64,000 bases of DNA, taken from contig CATQJL010000223.1 of the NCBI GenBank assembly GCA_958299035.1, forward strand, positions 79,501,322 through 79,565,321, given 5' to 3'. The DNA comes from Cylicocyclus nassatus. Its lineage: Eukaryota > Nematoda > Chromadorea > Rhabditida > Strongylidae. Positions 21,862 through 32,700 of the stretch are shown here, piece by piece. The notes beneath the pieces were generated by a model. The model ran no database searches. It was not told where the DNA came from and worked only from the letters and a program-made list of their open reading frames with translations. A program made the position numbers and the translations under genes. How positions within the stretch are numbered: the stretch's first letter is position 1; each line of letters opens with the position of its first letter.

Positions 21862-23188
21862 CTCGATACATAGAGCCACATACTCTGGTAACCTTCACTT
21901 TGAGGGCTATGAGGGGACACAACCTTCACCTGGGAAAAAAACAGAAGTTATCCGGGGCCAAGCCCCGGTTGTTATAATCCTAACTATATCGGAAGAATGT
22001 GAATGAACCAAATATAGGAAAGAATATCTGAAGAATGTCTCAGCGAAACCGAGAAATTGCTTTTTTTAAAGCCTTTTTTACGCTGAAAAGAGAATATCTG
22101 TGAAAATTTCCTCAGAATTCAGGACAACGTTCCTCATTTAGCCTCCTACTTGACCAAAAATGAGTTTCAAAAGTTCGGAAAGCTGTTGTAGTTGAATTAA
22201 AATGAGAAACTGCGCTTAATTGTGCGCAGAGAGTCGCGCACGAAAATGCTGGTCTATCTCGTTAGTATGTGACTTTCAAAGCTTGGGACGTTGTCAGCTC
22301 TCCTCGTCGTGTCATGACGGTCAGAATGATATATAATGTTGCAGGGTTTCGTTGAGACCCCGCGGAGATCTACGACCAGAGCCAAATGCCCCGTCGGCTC
22401 TGGTCTGTCTCCGCTGCTCGTCTGCGTCTCCTCGCGCTGCGCGCTACCTCGCTACCCCAAACGCGGGGCGCGGGGCATTTGGCTCTGGTACCCTTTTCTT
22501 CGCTGTTTCGTACCCAATTTTAGCAAGCTATATATCATTTTGAAGCTCTTGATCTATGTTTTCACGCTGACAACGTCCCAAAATCACATTTCTTGATTTG
22601 GACGAGAAATCCGGCAAAAACCTTGTTTTCGAAAATCTCTTGTTTTTCTTTTAGTTTACCTCTTTTTATCCGGTTTTTTCGTGCATTCTATAGATCTTGC
22701 TTCTGTTCATAATGCAGACAACCACCCAGCCTTTATCTCTTCGATTATTGTGGATTTTTTTGCGAAAAATCGTAAAAAGTGCGTTTTTCTTTCCTTGTTC
22801 TGTTTCAATGCCTTCGCATCGATTTTTTTCCAGATTGGGCGATTGTTGCTCAGAACAATAAGCGCAACAATCCAGACAACGTCCCAGGAAACAGGAACGT
22901 CAATGCGGGGGTAAAAATTCAAAGGACGCATCAAAAATCAAAACCCCGTGTTGCGAATTGCTGGTCCTGAAGCGAAAACTTGCACTTTGAAAAGCCGCCA
23001 AATGAAAGATTTCAGGCCTCATTGCAGCGTTTTTATCCCATTTTCAGCAGTTTCTTTTGCTTTTTGTATCTGTTTTATGTCATTTTCTCTTCTTTGATCA
23101 TCTTTAAACAACCTTCACTATTTATGACGTCAGATGTTCAAACAACCTTCACTTTTGACGCCCTGTCTCTAGACTATCGAAGGTATGC
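21862..23188 (-). mobile_element. Interspersed DNA-element-like repeat, copy B
   Basis: Inverted partner of 4,221-6,403, without the MITE insertion. The left end carries CTCGATACATAGAGCCAC and the right end, inverted, GCATACCTTCGATAGTCTAG. Near both ends are paired GTGAAGGTT motifs (21,888-21,930 and 23,108-23,155, minus strand). The centre includes the GC-rich palindromic block GAGCCAAATGCCCC...GGGGCATTTGGCTC (22,378-22,488). No coding capacity is recognised; the frames here are shadows of the palindromes. Confidence 0.65.
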
Positions 23189-23199
23189 TTTCAGCTCAA

Positions 23200-24105
23200 T
23201 GAAGTTTAAGACTAATTCATGCAGATAGTGTCGAGAAATTTGCAGCTGCAGCGTAGCAGTTTGGGTCTTTGACCAATGGGTTTTTCTGCTTAACCACTAA
23301 AATCGTCGGAGTTTATAAGCTTAGATTATCCTACTTCACATTCGCAAAAACAATGTCTTTCCAATTTACATACATATAAAGCGAAAAAATTGTACATATC
23401 CTTTGTTTCAAGTGGCTTGGCTTCGGAAAGGCAGAGCTTTGTGGGTGTATGTCAAGAGGCGCGATTTTTATTGCCAGCTGGACACCAAATAGCACATAAT
23501 ATGTGTTTTACAACTTTTTAAAAGTATATGAATTTTTAAAAAAAAGACATCAGATAGGAAAAATCAAAAACAGCAAGTTTTGTGGTCAAAAACCCATGAA
23601 AACGTGTGTAAGAACAAATTTGTAGATATTTCAGTCCGTTTTATAGCAAAAACCATCAAACTCAGCAAGTGGTAACCTTAGACAGGTGGTAAGCCAACGC
23701 ACCTTATCTGGGAATTTTTAGAGACTCGCATAGCACTAAACCGTGGTTTTGAGCTGGTGACAGCCGGAGAAATCGTGTCTCTTGACCGCCTCCCGAGCTC
23801 TGTAACCAAATCAACGCCCCTCGCGCCCGCGACGCACCTGCGTCTCTCTCGCGCGAGTGCTCTTTGATCATTACCTAACCTTAATTAGGTCACAAAGCCC
23901 CGCCTTTTCGAAGCCAAGCCAGTTGAATCAAATGGTAAGTATGTGGCCTATAGACGTCGCTCTACGTAAACAATTGAGCTGAAACTTTGCAGACATATGT
24001 TTCGAGCCCGGAGAAAGAAATAGTCTATTTTATGAGGAATTTGTTATGTTCTTCCATCGCTTCATTGATTATTCATTTCAACAGTGAAAGCCTATCATGT
24101 TCTAG
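23200..24105. other. Stretch without a recognised gene
   Basis: Mostly AT-rich, with a GC-rich patch around 23,810-23,860. No element ends or exon chains were found. Confidence 0.4.
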
Positions 24106-24109
24106 CCAA

Positions 24110-24370
24110 GAACCATGACTTATAATAACGGGCTAAGGGTTGTTTGCGCGTTCTCGTGTGTGTGCGTCTGAATATCTGTCTGCCACGAAATTTATGGAGC
24201 AAGTTCCAGCAAAGGCCTTGAGCTAGAATTTTGGCCATAGCACCCTTTCAGCATGTAGATCAACTGTGCAAAAGCACAAGCCGATCCGATAGGCATAAAT
24301 CTTGGGAAAGTGTGCGCCAAATGACTCCATGCGGCTTTTAGTCTGCAAAGCTGGGCCTGAATGCAGACTT
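24110..24370 (-). repeat. Dispersed repeat, inverted copy of 3.79-4.06 kb
   Basis: The reverse complement matches 3,790-4,055 through GATCGGCTTG, GCTTTTGCACAGTT, GGGTGCTATG, AAAATTCTAGCTCAAG and TTAGCCCGTTATTA. Confidence 0.7.
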
Positions 24371-24747
24371 TTTACAGAATTACAAAGTTCTGTTCATGTA
24401 GTCTTTAAGCCATTGACTTTAACTTGAAAAGTGATAAACATCGCATTCTTTGGCAAGAACGGCACAAAAAAGGATGATTGCATTGATCGTTTGGTGGAGG
24501 CGTTACTTAAGGATTCAGAATGACTTTGTTCAGAGAGTTAGCTCTCGGTAGTCGTTGCCATCATAGCAACTATCAAGCCAACATGAATTCGGTTATCAGT
24601 TATTTGCTATTTCTCGGCACGGAGAATTCCTCCATTCAGAATCTCCGGTCTTACATGAAAAAGCTTCAAGAATGAGTAATGTTTACCAACTGTTTGTGAT
24701 GACCAGCATTGCGCGGTGAGTTCCACAGCCATCATTGAATAAGCAAG

Positions 24748-24853
24748 CCTCTGCGAAGCAGAGGTGACGCACTGGTCATTAAATAAACATGGGAAAGGCG
24801 CAGATGGTGGAACCAGTGCGAGCCTCTGCGAAGCAGAGTTGACGCACTGATTT
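24748..24853 (+). repeat. Two direct copies of a hairpin motif
   Basis: GCCTCTGCGAAGCAGAG followed by GTGACGCACTG (24,747) or TTGACGCACTG (24,822) occurs twice, 75 bp apart. The core CTCTGCGAAGCAGAG folds as a 6-bp stem. A related CTTCTGCTTCGCAGAAG is at about 1,030. Role unknown; possibly the terminal hairpin of a small repeat. Confidence 0.6.
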
Positions 24854-25111
24854 TCTTATAGTCACGTAATCGGGGTCGGTGAAGCTCATTCTATTTTTAC
24901 AATTAGGATTCAAGGATGCTGTGAATCGAAGTGAAGTTGGTCTCGAGGTGAGTCATAACGTGAATAGAGGGGATGGTCTCGCAGTACAGTAACTATGCTG
25001 GGCTGAACCAGGAAAGCTAGCTAGTAAGTTCTAAATCAAGTGCGGCTTGAAACTTAGCTGAATTAAAATTACCAATTGACGGCGAAGCTTACAGTCGTCC
25101 CCAAGCAGCAT

Positions 25112-25258
25112 GATAAAGACCGCCGGATCTTGCCATTGACCGCCGGATCTTGCCATTGACCGCCGGATCTTGCCATTGACCGCCGGATCTTGCCGATTGA
25201 CCGCCGGATCTTGCTATTGACCGCCGGATCTTGCCATTGACCACCGGATCTTGCCACT
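25112..25258. repeat. 20-bp minisatellite, about 7 copies
   Basis: The unit GACCGCCGGATCTTGCCATT is repeated head to tail with few changes (one unit is 21 bp). As 20 is not a multiple of three and the unit has no stop in some frames, it creates false 60-75 residue open frames on the minus strand. Confidence 0.9.
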
Positions 25259-25608
25259 GGACGGCCGTTCTACATCGCCCTGCTGCTGCTCCATCCTCGG
25301 CCGCTACCTCCCCCACTCCTCAACCTCCACCTGCCTCCTCCCTACACCTTTGGCCTTTGTTTTGACTTCTGAGGCCACGACGCTCGCTCAAGCTCCCTCA
25401 ACCCTCCTGCTTCGACTTCCACCGGCCAATATCCTGTTTTGGACTGCCGACTCCAATTTTAAGACCTACGCTGGAGCCCTTCTTCAATCGAGCGTGATCG
25501 ATCGAGGCTGTTTGCTGCTCGATTTACGCCATCATATCAACCACGCCTCCCCCTTACACCTTCGTGTGCCCTCCACCTCCACGCCTCCTCGTCCCACGTC
25601 TTCCTCGA

Positions 25609-26464
25609 ATGGCGCCGAAGAGAAGCAGATGTGATGAAGCCGACGCATGCTCCACGTGGGTCAAGGATATGCTTACGAAATGGGAAGAATATTTAGAAAG
25701 GTTTAATCGGATTTTTGCGTTGTTGATGAAGATGCAGGAAACCCAGCAATTTCTGTGCTCTACTGTAAAGGAATTAGATGCACGCGTCTCCAATTTTGAC
25801 AAAACTCTAAACGATGCCGTTTATAGCGCTCTTGCGAAATTCAACTCGGATTCCAGGATAGTCAAAGAAAAGGAGTGCAGAATTACCTGGGTCGGGATCG
25901 AAGAGAAGGGGACACCGCAAGCGACCGCTGCGTTCGATCGGGAAGCAATAAAAGAAGTAATTGATGCATCTGGGGATGACGAGCTGGTCGCGGAATGGAC
26001 CAACCGCAGGATCGACGTCGTGTTTCCCTGAGGTACGAACAAAGAAGTCTTCGCGCCCCCGTATCATTAAAATCACTACTTCGAACCCACAAATAAGGGA
26101 TAATCTTCCAAACCAGATGAAAAGGGCAAGGCTTTCTTTAACCAAGCAATTTTCGCATTCTTATGCGCGTAGGGATTACACTTTTGAAGAGCTTGAATTT
26201 GACAGAGCCTTGCGAAGAAAAGCCGGACTTCTGAACCGCCAAGAAGGGAAACTCCTTTATGTTGTACGGGATTTGCGGATACACAAATTAAAAAATCCGC
26301 GCGCACTGGCAAGTTCTGGTAATTTTCTGAGTGGCACTCACCAAAATGTAATCGCGGAAAATCTCAGTGCTTGCAGTTCTCCTTCACGATCAGGTGTCAG
26401 CTACTCGCCCAGCCACAACCACCAACGGGACAGAGTCAAGATGAGACGATCCCGTGTTCCTTGA
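25609..26464 (+). pseudogene. LINE ORF1, RNA-binding/chaperone type, frameshifted
   Basis: Start chosen at the ATG giving MAPKRSRCDEADACS. The N-terminal half has a helical, coiled-coil-like stretch (EEYLERFNRIFALLMKMQET, then QFLCSTVKELDARVSNFDKT). The second half, in another frame, has PRIIKITTSNPQIRDN and LLNRQEGKLLYVVRDLRIHK. This resembles ORF1p of CR1-type LINEs, which bind element RNA with coiled-coil trimerisation and an RRM-like fold. The frame is lost near 26,020-26,050, where the first frame stops at VVFP and the second continues FPEVRT. The end lies in the hairpin. Confidence 0.65.
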
Positions 26465-26520
26465 TCCATTCGAGGGACAGCGCCCTCTGCCCCTCGAATG
26501 GATCAGGGAACACGGGATCG
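26447..26520. repeat. Near-perfect hairpin between ORF1 and ORF2
   Basis: CGATCCCGTGTTCC + TTGATCCATTCGAGGG is mirrored by CCCTCGAATGGATCA + GGGAACACGGGATCG, with a loop of about 14 bases (ACAGCGCCCTCTGC). One stem bulge is seen. The ORF1 stop (26,462-26,464) lies within the left arm. Confidence 0.85.
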
Positions 26521-26536
26521 CCTTCATCGCTAGGAT

Positions 26537-29342
26537 ATGGTGGTAAGTGGCATGCGCCCACGCAATACTTCTACCAGATTTTTATTGTCAAATTGCCTTT
26601 TTTCAAATCGCCTTTTGTTATTTAATGCACGTTCTATCACCAACAAAATCCCCGATCTTGAGCTTCTCTTTAATAGTCGTCCTTTTTGTGTAGTTATTAC
26701 TGAAACTTGGTGTAAGCCTCAAATTTTACATGATGCCACCCTCAGTTTTTCAAATAATTACTGTGTTTATCGTTGTGATCGTGAAGGAAAACGTCCTGGG
26801 GGTAGGGTAGCTGCACTTTTTGCGTCCTGTCTGAAGCATTCGCTTCTAGAAACAAGAAATTTTATCGAATTCTGTCAATGTTTGGTCACTCAAGTTACGT
26901 TTGCTAGCAGTGATATAAATGTCATAGCTGTCTATAGAAGTCCGTCATGTAGTCAAGATGCACTTTGCGACTTACTTGATTTTCTCGGTCAGTTTATGGT
27001 TGAGCCACGATGTAGAACCATTGTCTTGGGAGATTTCAATTTCCCACTTATAGACTGGGACAATATGGCCACCAGAGACAATATGTCAACAAACTCAGCT
27101 GCCAGATTTCTTGATTTCTGTTTGGCGCAAGGCCTCTGCCAGCTTGTAACTACTCCCACCCATGGGCTCAATGTTCTTGATCTGGTTCTAGTTGACGACC
27201 CAGCTATCGTTGATTGTGTCAGTGTTATGCCGCCGTTTAGTACTTCAGACCATAATATGGTCTGCCTGGAAGTTACCAGAAATTACTTTGATCTTGAGCC
27301 CAAAGGCGATTTCCTTGATTTCCAGAATGCAAATTACACTAAGATTGTGCATGAATTTAGTTCGTATAATTGGCATCAGATCTTTGATTGTTGTTCAAGT
27401 TCAGACGAATGCTATGGGCATTTCGTTTCTATCTGCCATCTACTTATACGTAAGTATGTCCACTTCGCAGAAAGCATGGCACATATGTTAAATACCTGAT
27501 AAATTGCTTAGGCTTAGTAAGAGAGTGGCTTATCTTTATCACTGTCGAGCCTCACTGGGTATGCATAAGTACAGCTCGTTGGCTCGTAAACTCAAGCGGG
27601 AAGTAGCCCGCTGGAGGAGCGCCAGCGAAAGCAGAATTGCTAGTTCGGGACACTACAGAGAATTTTACAGGTACTGTAACCACAAGCTGAAACTTTCGGA
27701 TCGTATACCTAATCTCAGGGAAGGTGACAACATCTTACGTGATGACATGCAAAAAGCAAACCATTTCGCAGATTACTTTGAGAAGGTTTACATAAGAGTC
27801 ATTCCCCCACTTTCGTGACACTGGTCCCTGAAACTGATAAAGTACTTGACTGGGTCGCTATCACTACCGAAGTGGTTTACAATAAGCTTCGCAAATTGCC
27901 AAAAAAGGAACTCCACCTCTCCAGATGGGATACCGTACATTTTCCTAAAAAATGCCGCTCTGGGACTAGCTTCCCCCCTACCATATTGTTCAACAGATTC
28001 CTCTTGAGGGGTGAGGTTCCGCAAATTTGGAAGCTTGGGCTTGTTAAGCCCATCCACAAGAAGGGGCTCAAAACATCCGTTGGCAACTACCGCCCAATTG
28101 TTTGACTTGCTCAGTATGTAAAGTTTTGGAAAGAATACTGTGTGAGGGTATTATCAAATTTTTGAGCCAAAATAAGCTACTTACCAAGGCGCAAAATGGT
28201 TTTCTTAGCAAGAGATCAACTATGTCTGCTCTCATGTCTTCGGTCCCGCTTTGGCATAGAGAAGTGGATCGATGCCGATATGTCTCTGTATGCTTTGTAG
28301 ACTACAGCAAAGCCTTTGACTCCATTTCTATACCGCTGCTTCTTGTTAAACTCCAAGCCTATGGCATCCAAGGCTCGTTGCTAAAATTTTTGAACTCCTT
28401 TCTCATTGGTAGACAACAATCAGTTACCAACAACGCCGTTAATTCACGGGTTTACAATAACACGAGCGGTGTACCTCAAGGGTCGGTTCTCGGCCCTTTG
28501 CTGTTTCTCGTATACATAAATGACCTTCCTAGCGCTCTCCCAGTGGGCACCTTCTGTTCCATCTATGCTGATGATTCCAAAATCTACACCATAAATGATG
28601 CCGCTCTCTTACAAGAAGCCATAAATGCACTTGCTGCATGATCGTCAACATGGCAGCTAACTATTTTCAAGGAGAAGACCTGTGTTTTAACTTCCGCAGA
28701 AACCACCCCATAGTTGAATTCACGCTTGAAGGGTCCATCTTACATCGTACCCGTTCAATTCGTGATTTGGGTGTTGAGTATACTGACAGCTTCGACTTCC
28801 ACGCGTACATTTCAGAGATCGTCTCAAGGGCTAAATGCCGATCAAATCATATCCTCAAAGCATTTAGCAGTCGAGATCCCATACTGCTTTTCAAACTGTT
28901 TTTTGCCTACGTTAGACCTTTACTCGAATATTGCTCTACTCTGTGGTCTCCTCAAGACAGAGCACAGATTGAAGCTATAGAGAAAGTCCAGAAGTGCTTT
29001 ACTTATAGAATTTTCGCCAGAAAAGGCATATTTGAACTGTCTTATCTCGGCAGGATCAAAAAATTGCATACCCTTACACTGGAAGACAGAAGAATTCTTG
29101 CGGATTTTGCATTCATCTACAAGCTCAGCAACGAACTTGACTTCAACCTTTTTGACATTTTTGAAGAACCACAGCGAGTAAATGTAACAAGAGGCCATCC
29201 GTTCAAAATTAAAGTCGATAAAGCCAGACTTTCTTCTTATAAGCAAAGCTTCATTGGACGTGTGCAGATGCCCTGGAATGGTCTGGACCCCCAGCTTTTG
29301 AAGTGTTCTTCATTGTTCATCTTTCTGCTCTCATTTGCTTGA
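26537..29342 (+). pseudogene. LINE ORF2: AP-like endonuclease and reverse transcriptase, broken
   Basis: Endonuclease part (26,600-27,280): LLLFNARSITNKIPDLE, then VVITETW, GDFNFPLIDWDN and STSDHNMVCLEV, giving the N, E, D.N and SDH catalytic signatures of APE-type LINE nucleases. Reverse transcriptase part (27,815-29,300): KPIHKKG, NYRPI, FVDYSKAFDSISIP, SGVPQGSVLGPLLFLVYIND, CSIYADDSKIY, then thumb and C-terminal region (LFFAYVRPLLEYCSTLWSP). Catalytic motifs look intact, but the frame breaks at about 27,497, 27,800, 27,920/27,975 (a compensating pair), 28,100 and 28,640 (TGA where Trp is expected, then a shift). The protein would nick DNA and copy its RNA at the nick if intact. Confidence 0.85.
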
Positions 29343-29591
29343 GTACCTTCACTCTCGTAACATGTTGGTATCATCTTAAGATCCCTTTAACCTATAATCT
29401 GTTTACTTGTTTTTTTTTTCATGAGCTTTTTGTTATATTGTTCTCATTCGGTAAATCGTTGCGTTTTTGAGTTGTCTTTCGTACCTGTCTTATTTGTTTA
29501 CTAAATAAATAATCAATCAATAAAGAATTAATAACGACGCCGTCAAACCACAACTGTTCGGATATTTTCGGAGGCAAATTTTTTGCAAATA

Positions 29592-30409
29592 TTAGGCCGT
29601 AAACTAAGTTTTGCAACTGGTTTCATAACTTCACTCTCTTTGGGTGTGGCGCACTCAAACTTTGGCTATATGTAGATCTCAATGTGTGCTACAAGTGCGC
29701 ACGAACTGCCTAAATTTTAAACACGAAATAGAAAAGTTTCAGGCATTTTTCGAAAACTAGTGAAATTTGAGAATTTTTGGGGTTTTAAGCTAAAATGAAG
29801 CCTTTAGCAGCATAGACCATGCGCAGTAATCCGAATCGTCTACAAATTATTGCTGGAGGTTGCATCCTTTGGCCTATTAAGAAAGAAACAAAATTTAGGG
29901 GCATGTCGAGATTTGGCGTCCTCACAAAGTCGAACGAGTCGATGTACGCAAGAGCTGCTGGGGACGACCGTCAATGACCAAAGAGTCCGAAGCTCAAATT
30001 CCGCCGAGACTTTACATAGTAAGCTTATTTGACCTGCCGAACGCGAATATCGTATTCATTTGCTATACCAATGCCTCTTTCCTTGTTTAGGGTGAGACCC
30101 TGTATTGTAAACCTAAGTAACCTTACGAAAAAGCCCTTATCACGCAATTTCACTATCGTTTTCGTCATCACAGCATGCCGGATAACACTCCTATGCCAAG
30201 TTTCAGCCAAATCCGTCAAACTTTGAATTTTTCCCCTTCATACCATATACCTACCATAACCGTCATTGTGACGTCATTTGGCAGAATAGCAGCTGCACTT
30301 GTAGCTAACGTAATAACCTACACAACTACACAATGGCAAAATTTGGATGCCTCATGTTGGGAGGGAGTGAAGTTATGAATTCAGTTGCAAAACTTAGTTT
30401 ACAGCCTAA
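29592..30409. mobile_element. Mariner-like element, 818 bp
   Basis: The left end TTAGGCCGTAAACTAAGTTT and inverted right end TTAGGCTGTAAACTAAGTTT match with one change and continue TGCAACTG...TTCATAACTTCACTC. TA duplications sit at 29,590-29,591 and 30,410-30,411. The interior has no recognisable transposase frame. It lies 65 bp beyond the LINE tail. Confidence 0.85.
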
Positions 30410-30411
30410 TA

Positions 30412-31392
30412 CAAACAAATTACTCACTATTTTATTGTTTCTAGATGCAAAAGACTGTGTTTTCTGCTTTGAATCTTTCGAGCTAAAAGTAATCACAAAA
30501 TGAATTTTTATGAGAAGATGGCGGCAAAACAGTAATTGAAGTAGACTGATAATCTCTCAAGCTTCTTTAATCAGCTCTTCCAATTTTGCAACTGTAGGTG
30601 CGTTTAAGTCCTCTCTTGCGCTTTTGCGGGCAGTGAGCGCTTCCGCCTTTTTTGCAATCTTGAACGAGGAAAGGTTTTTGCGCGCACACATATTCACGAA
30701 GCCCTTCTTTCACTATGGCTGCTGCACAAAAGCCTTCTTCATGTGAGGCATTCCAATCGTGCTTTGGTGTTGATATTTCCAAATGTCCCGCCTGGTCTCC
30801 TGCAGCTCCTCACGCGCATACCTGATTGATTGTGTCAACGTTATATGCTTTCTTTGAAGATTCACCCATGCATGTCGAGTTCATCCTTAGGAGAAATTTG
30901 CAACTGTGATTTGTCAGCTATTTTAGCTCCCTCTACATATTGCGGTTCTCGGAAACTTATCCCACTCGGAACAGCCGTTCTAGGAGATCAACGACCAATA
31001 GCCCTCTGAAACAAAAAAACTCTGCCTAGAGATCCTCCCTTCCTGTTCGCCGAGGGTCTCTAGCGGATTCATCCGTCCCGGGTTGAGTTCAGCCAAGCCC
31101 TAATGTCTTTTTTCTTCCTATACTGCGTCCGGGTAAGGGAAGAGGAACTCGTTAAAGACATCTTCACTTTTTGAAAAATGAGAACGATTTGGTCCTTCCA
31201 ACAAAGAAACTATGATCTTTTTCTTTGAAACTCTGGAGTGGTAGTAATTTGGTCGAAACCAACGAATGATGTGATGTTCAATCATGATTACATCGTAGTT
31301 AGCATGATCATCTTATTACGGTCGTTCAGTTCAATCGCTCGTACAAAATCATGAAACAAGCAAGTAAGCAACATGCCACCAAGATTGTTCCA
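30412..31392. other. Stretch without a recognised gene
   Basis: Mixed composition, no exon chain or terminal repeats recognised. A 71-residue minus-strand frame (30,567-30,782) shows no family. Confidence 0.4.
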
Positions 31393-31663
31393 CTCAGACA
31401 ATCAAATGCTCTCAGCCGGCAGCCACAAAGCCACCGCCTAGACCCACCAAAAGCGCGGTGGCCTCATCGCCTCACTGTCGCTTCCCGCTGAGAGCTTTGT
31501 CGGAGTTTTGTCGGAGCTTGTCGGAGCGGGCTCAGCGGGCAGCGAGCCCGCTCCGACAAGCTCCGACAAAGCTCCGACAAAGCTCTCAGCGGGAAGCGAC
31601 AGTGGCTGCGATAAGGCAACGACGCTTTTGGTGGGGCCCGCTGAGAGCCTGTGATTGTCTGAG
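31393..31663. mobile_element. Palindromic MITE with CTCAGACA ends
   Basis: CTCAGACAATCA at 31,393 is mirrored by TGATTGTCTGAG ending at 31,663, with CA flanking both sides. The inner arms are also inverted: CTGTCGCTTCCCGCTGAGAG + CTTTGTCGGAG... against ...CTCCGACAAAG + CTCTCAGCGGGAAGCGACAG, centred near 31,530. Short TGTCGGAGCT units are repeated within each arm. Frames of 74-79 residues here are by-products. Confidence 0.8.
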
Positions 31664-32554
31664 CATGAGTGTTTCATTCTGAACCAAACTACGAAGTCTC
31701 CCGCAGGTTATCATCATTGTTTTGTTAGCAGATAGAGTAATGGAAATAGAGTTCATTTTATGATACGCAGACATGAAACCATCATATCATCGTTTAAAAT
31801 GAAAAAATACTCCTGACCACATTTTCGTTTGAAACCAAGATGTTGTGGTTTCACACGCTGAGAGGAGTGAGGATGATCATTATGAAAGTTACCATGAGAA
31901 GGCTCATTTATTTACAGTTTAGATAAGATTGTGGAAGAAAGCAAAGATAAAGACCGAACTGCAAATTTGGTACAGTGCAATGAATGCGGTCAAACATGAG
32001 ATTGAATAGAAGTTCAATCCCCTTCAATGGCACCGCTTTGCTAAATCCAAAATTGTGCAAAAACTCGCCCATCTCTATCATTTCCAATTGGTTGACTCGT
32101 GGTTTCATGAAAAAGATGATGTAAAGCTGCTTATCTCGTGTTATGAAAACCTAGTCGAAATGATGGTTTCGGCCAAATTACTACCCCTCCTGGTGTTATT
32201 AGAAATTTTTGGCACACTTCTGTGTACAACATGAATGAATGAATGAAAACAACTTACGCTTAATGGAGGTTTATCGTATATATGCCACGTGCACAAATAC
32301 AAAGGCATTAAGCAGAAAAGTATTGTAGGTATCCGGCAGTACATGACTGCGCAATGTGCACATATACCAAAATGAGAAATACCAGTCTCGCTATGTTATG
32401 ATTACAAGCAATATGATTGTAAATAAGCATTCGTCAAAGTTTTTCATTCGTAAATGCTTCCCCTAGCAACTTGTCATTGAAATACTTCCAAAAATACCGT
32501 CGAGTCATTAACCGGATGGACTGGCCCTAGATTGCGGAGCGGGAGACGGCCCTT
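31664..32554. other. Stretch without a recognised gene
   Basis: AT-rich, with a short GAAT microsatellite near 32,233-32,246. No exon chain or terminal repeats recognised. Confidence 0.4.
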
Positions 32555-32700
32555 CTCAGACATTCGCCATTGAGTCCCGCAGGAGATCCGCCCACAAAAT
32601 AGGTAGTCGCACCAAAATCCGGTGCACCGGCGGGAGTCATCATTTTAGTTTTGTCCCGATTTTGGTGCGATTTTGTCCCGAAGCGCAGAAGCATGTCTGA
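32555..32700. mobile_element. Short MITE of the CTCAGACA group
   Basis: Starts CTCAGACATTCGCCATTGAG and ends GCATGTCTGA. The left 40 bp (through TCCCGCAGGA) match the right end of the element at 35,713-35,904 in inverted orientation. TTTTGTCCCG units recur internally in both. The inverted ends are imperfect. Confidence 0.6.

Larger units (their letters stand above)
25260..29525 (+). mobile_element. CR1-like LINE, near full length, inactive
   Basis: The order is 5' leader (about 25,260-25,608), ORF1 (25,609-26,464), an inverted-repeat hairpin (26,447-26,520), ORF2 with endonuclease and reverse transcriptase (26,537-29,342), a short 3' untranslated region and a tail of AAATAAATAATCAATCAATA type. 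This is the layout of CR1-like non-LTR retrotransposons. Both ORFs carry frameshifts, so it cannot move on its own. The 20-bp minisatellite immediately precedes it and may mark the insertion site or belong to its 5' end. Confidence 0.85.

Noticed and set aside
25112..25258. CRISPR-like regular repeat
   Set aside because: Units are contiguous without spacers and the window is eukaryotic.
25069..25316. Repetitive 62- and 75-residue proteins on the minus strand
   Set aside because: Translation of a 20-bp minisatellite.
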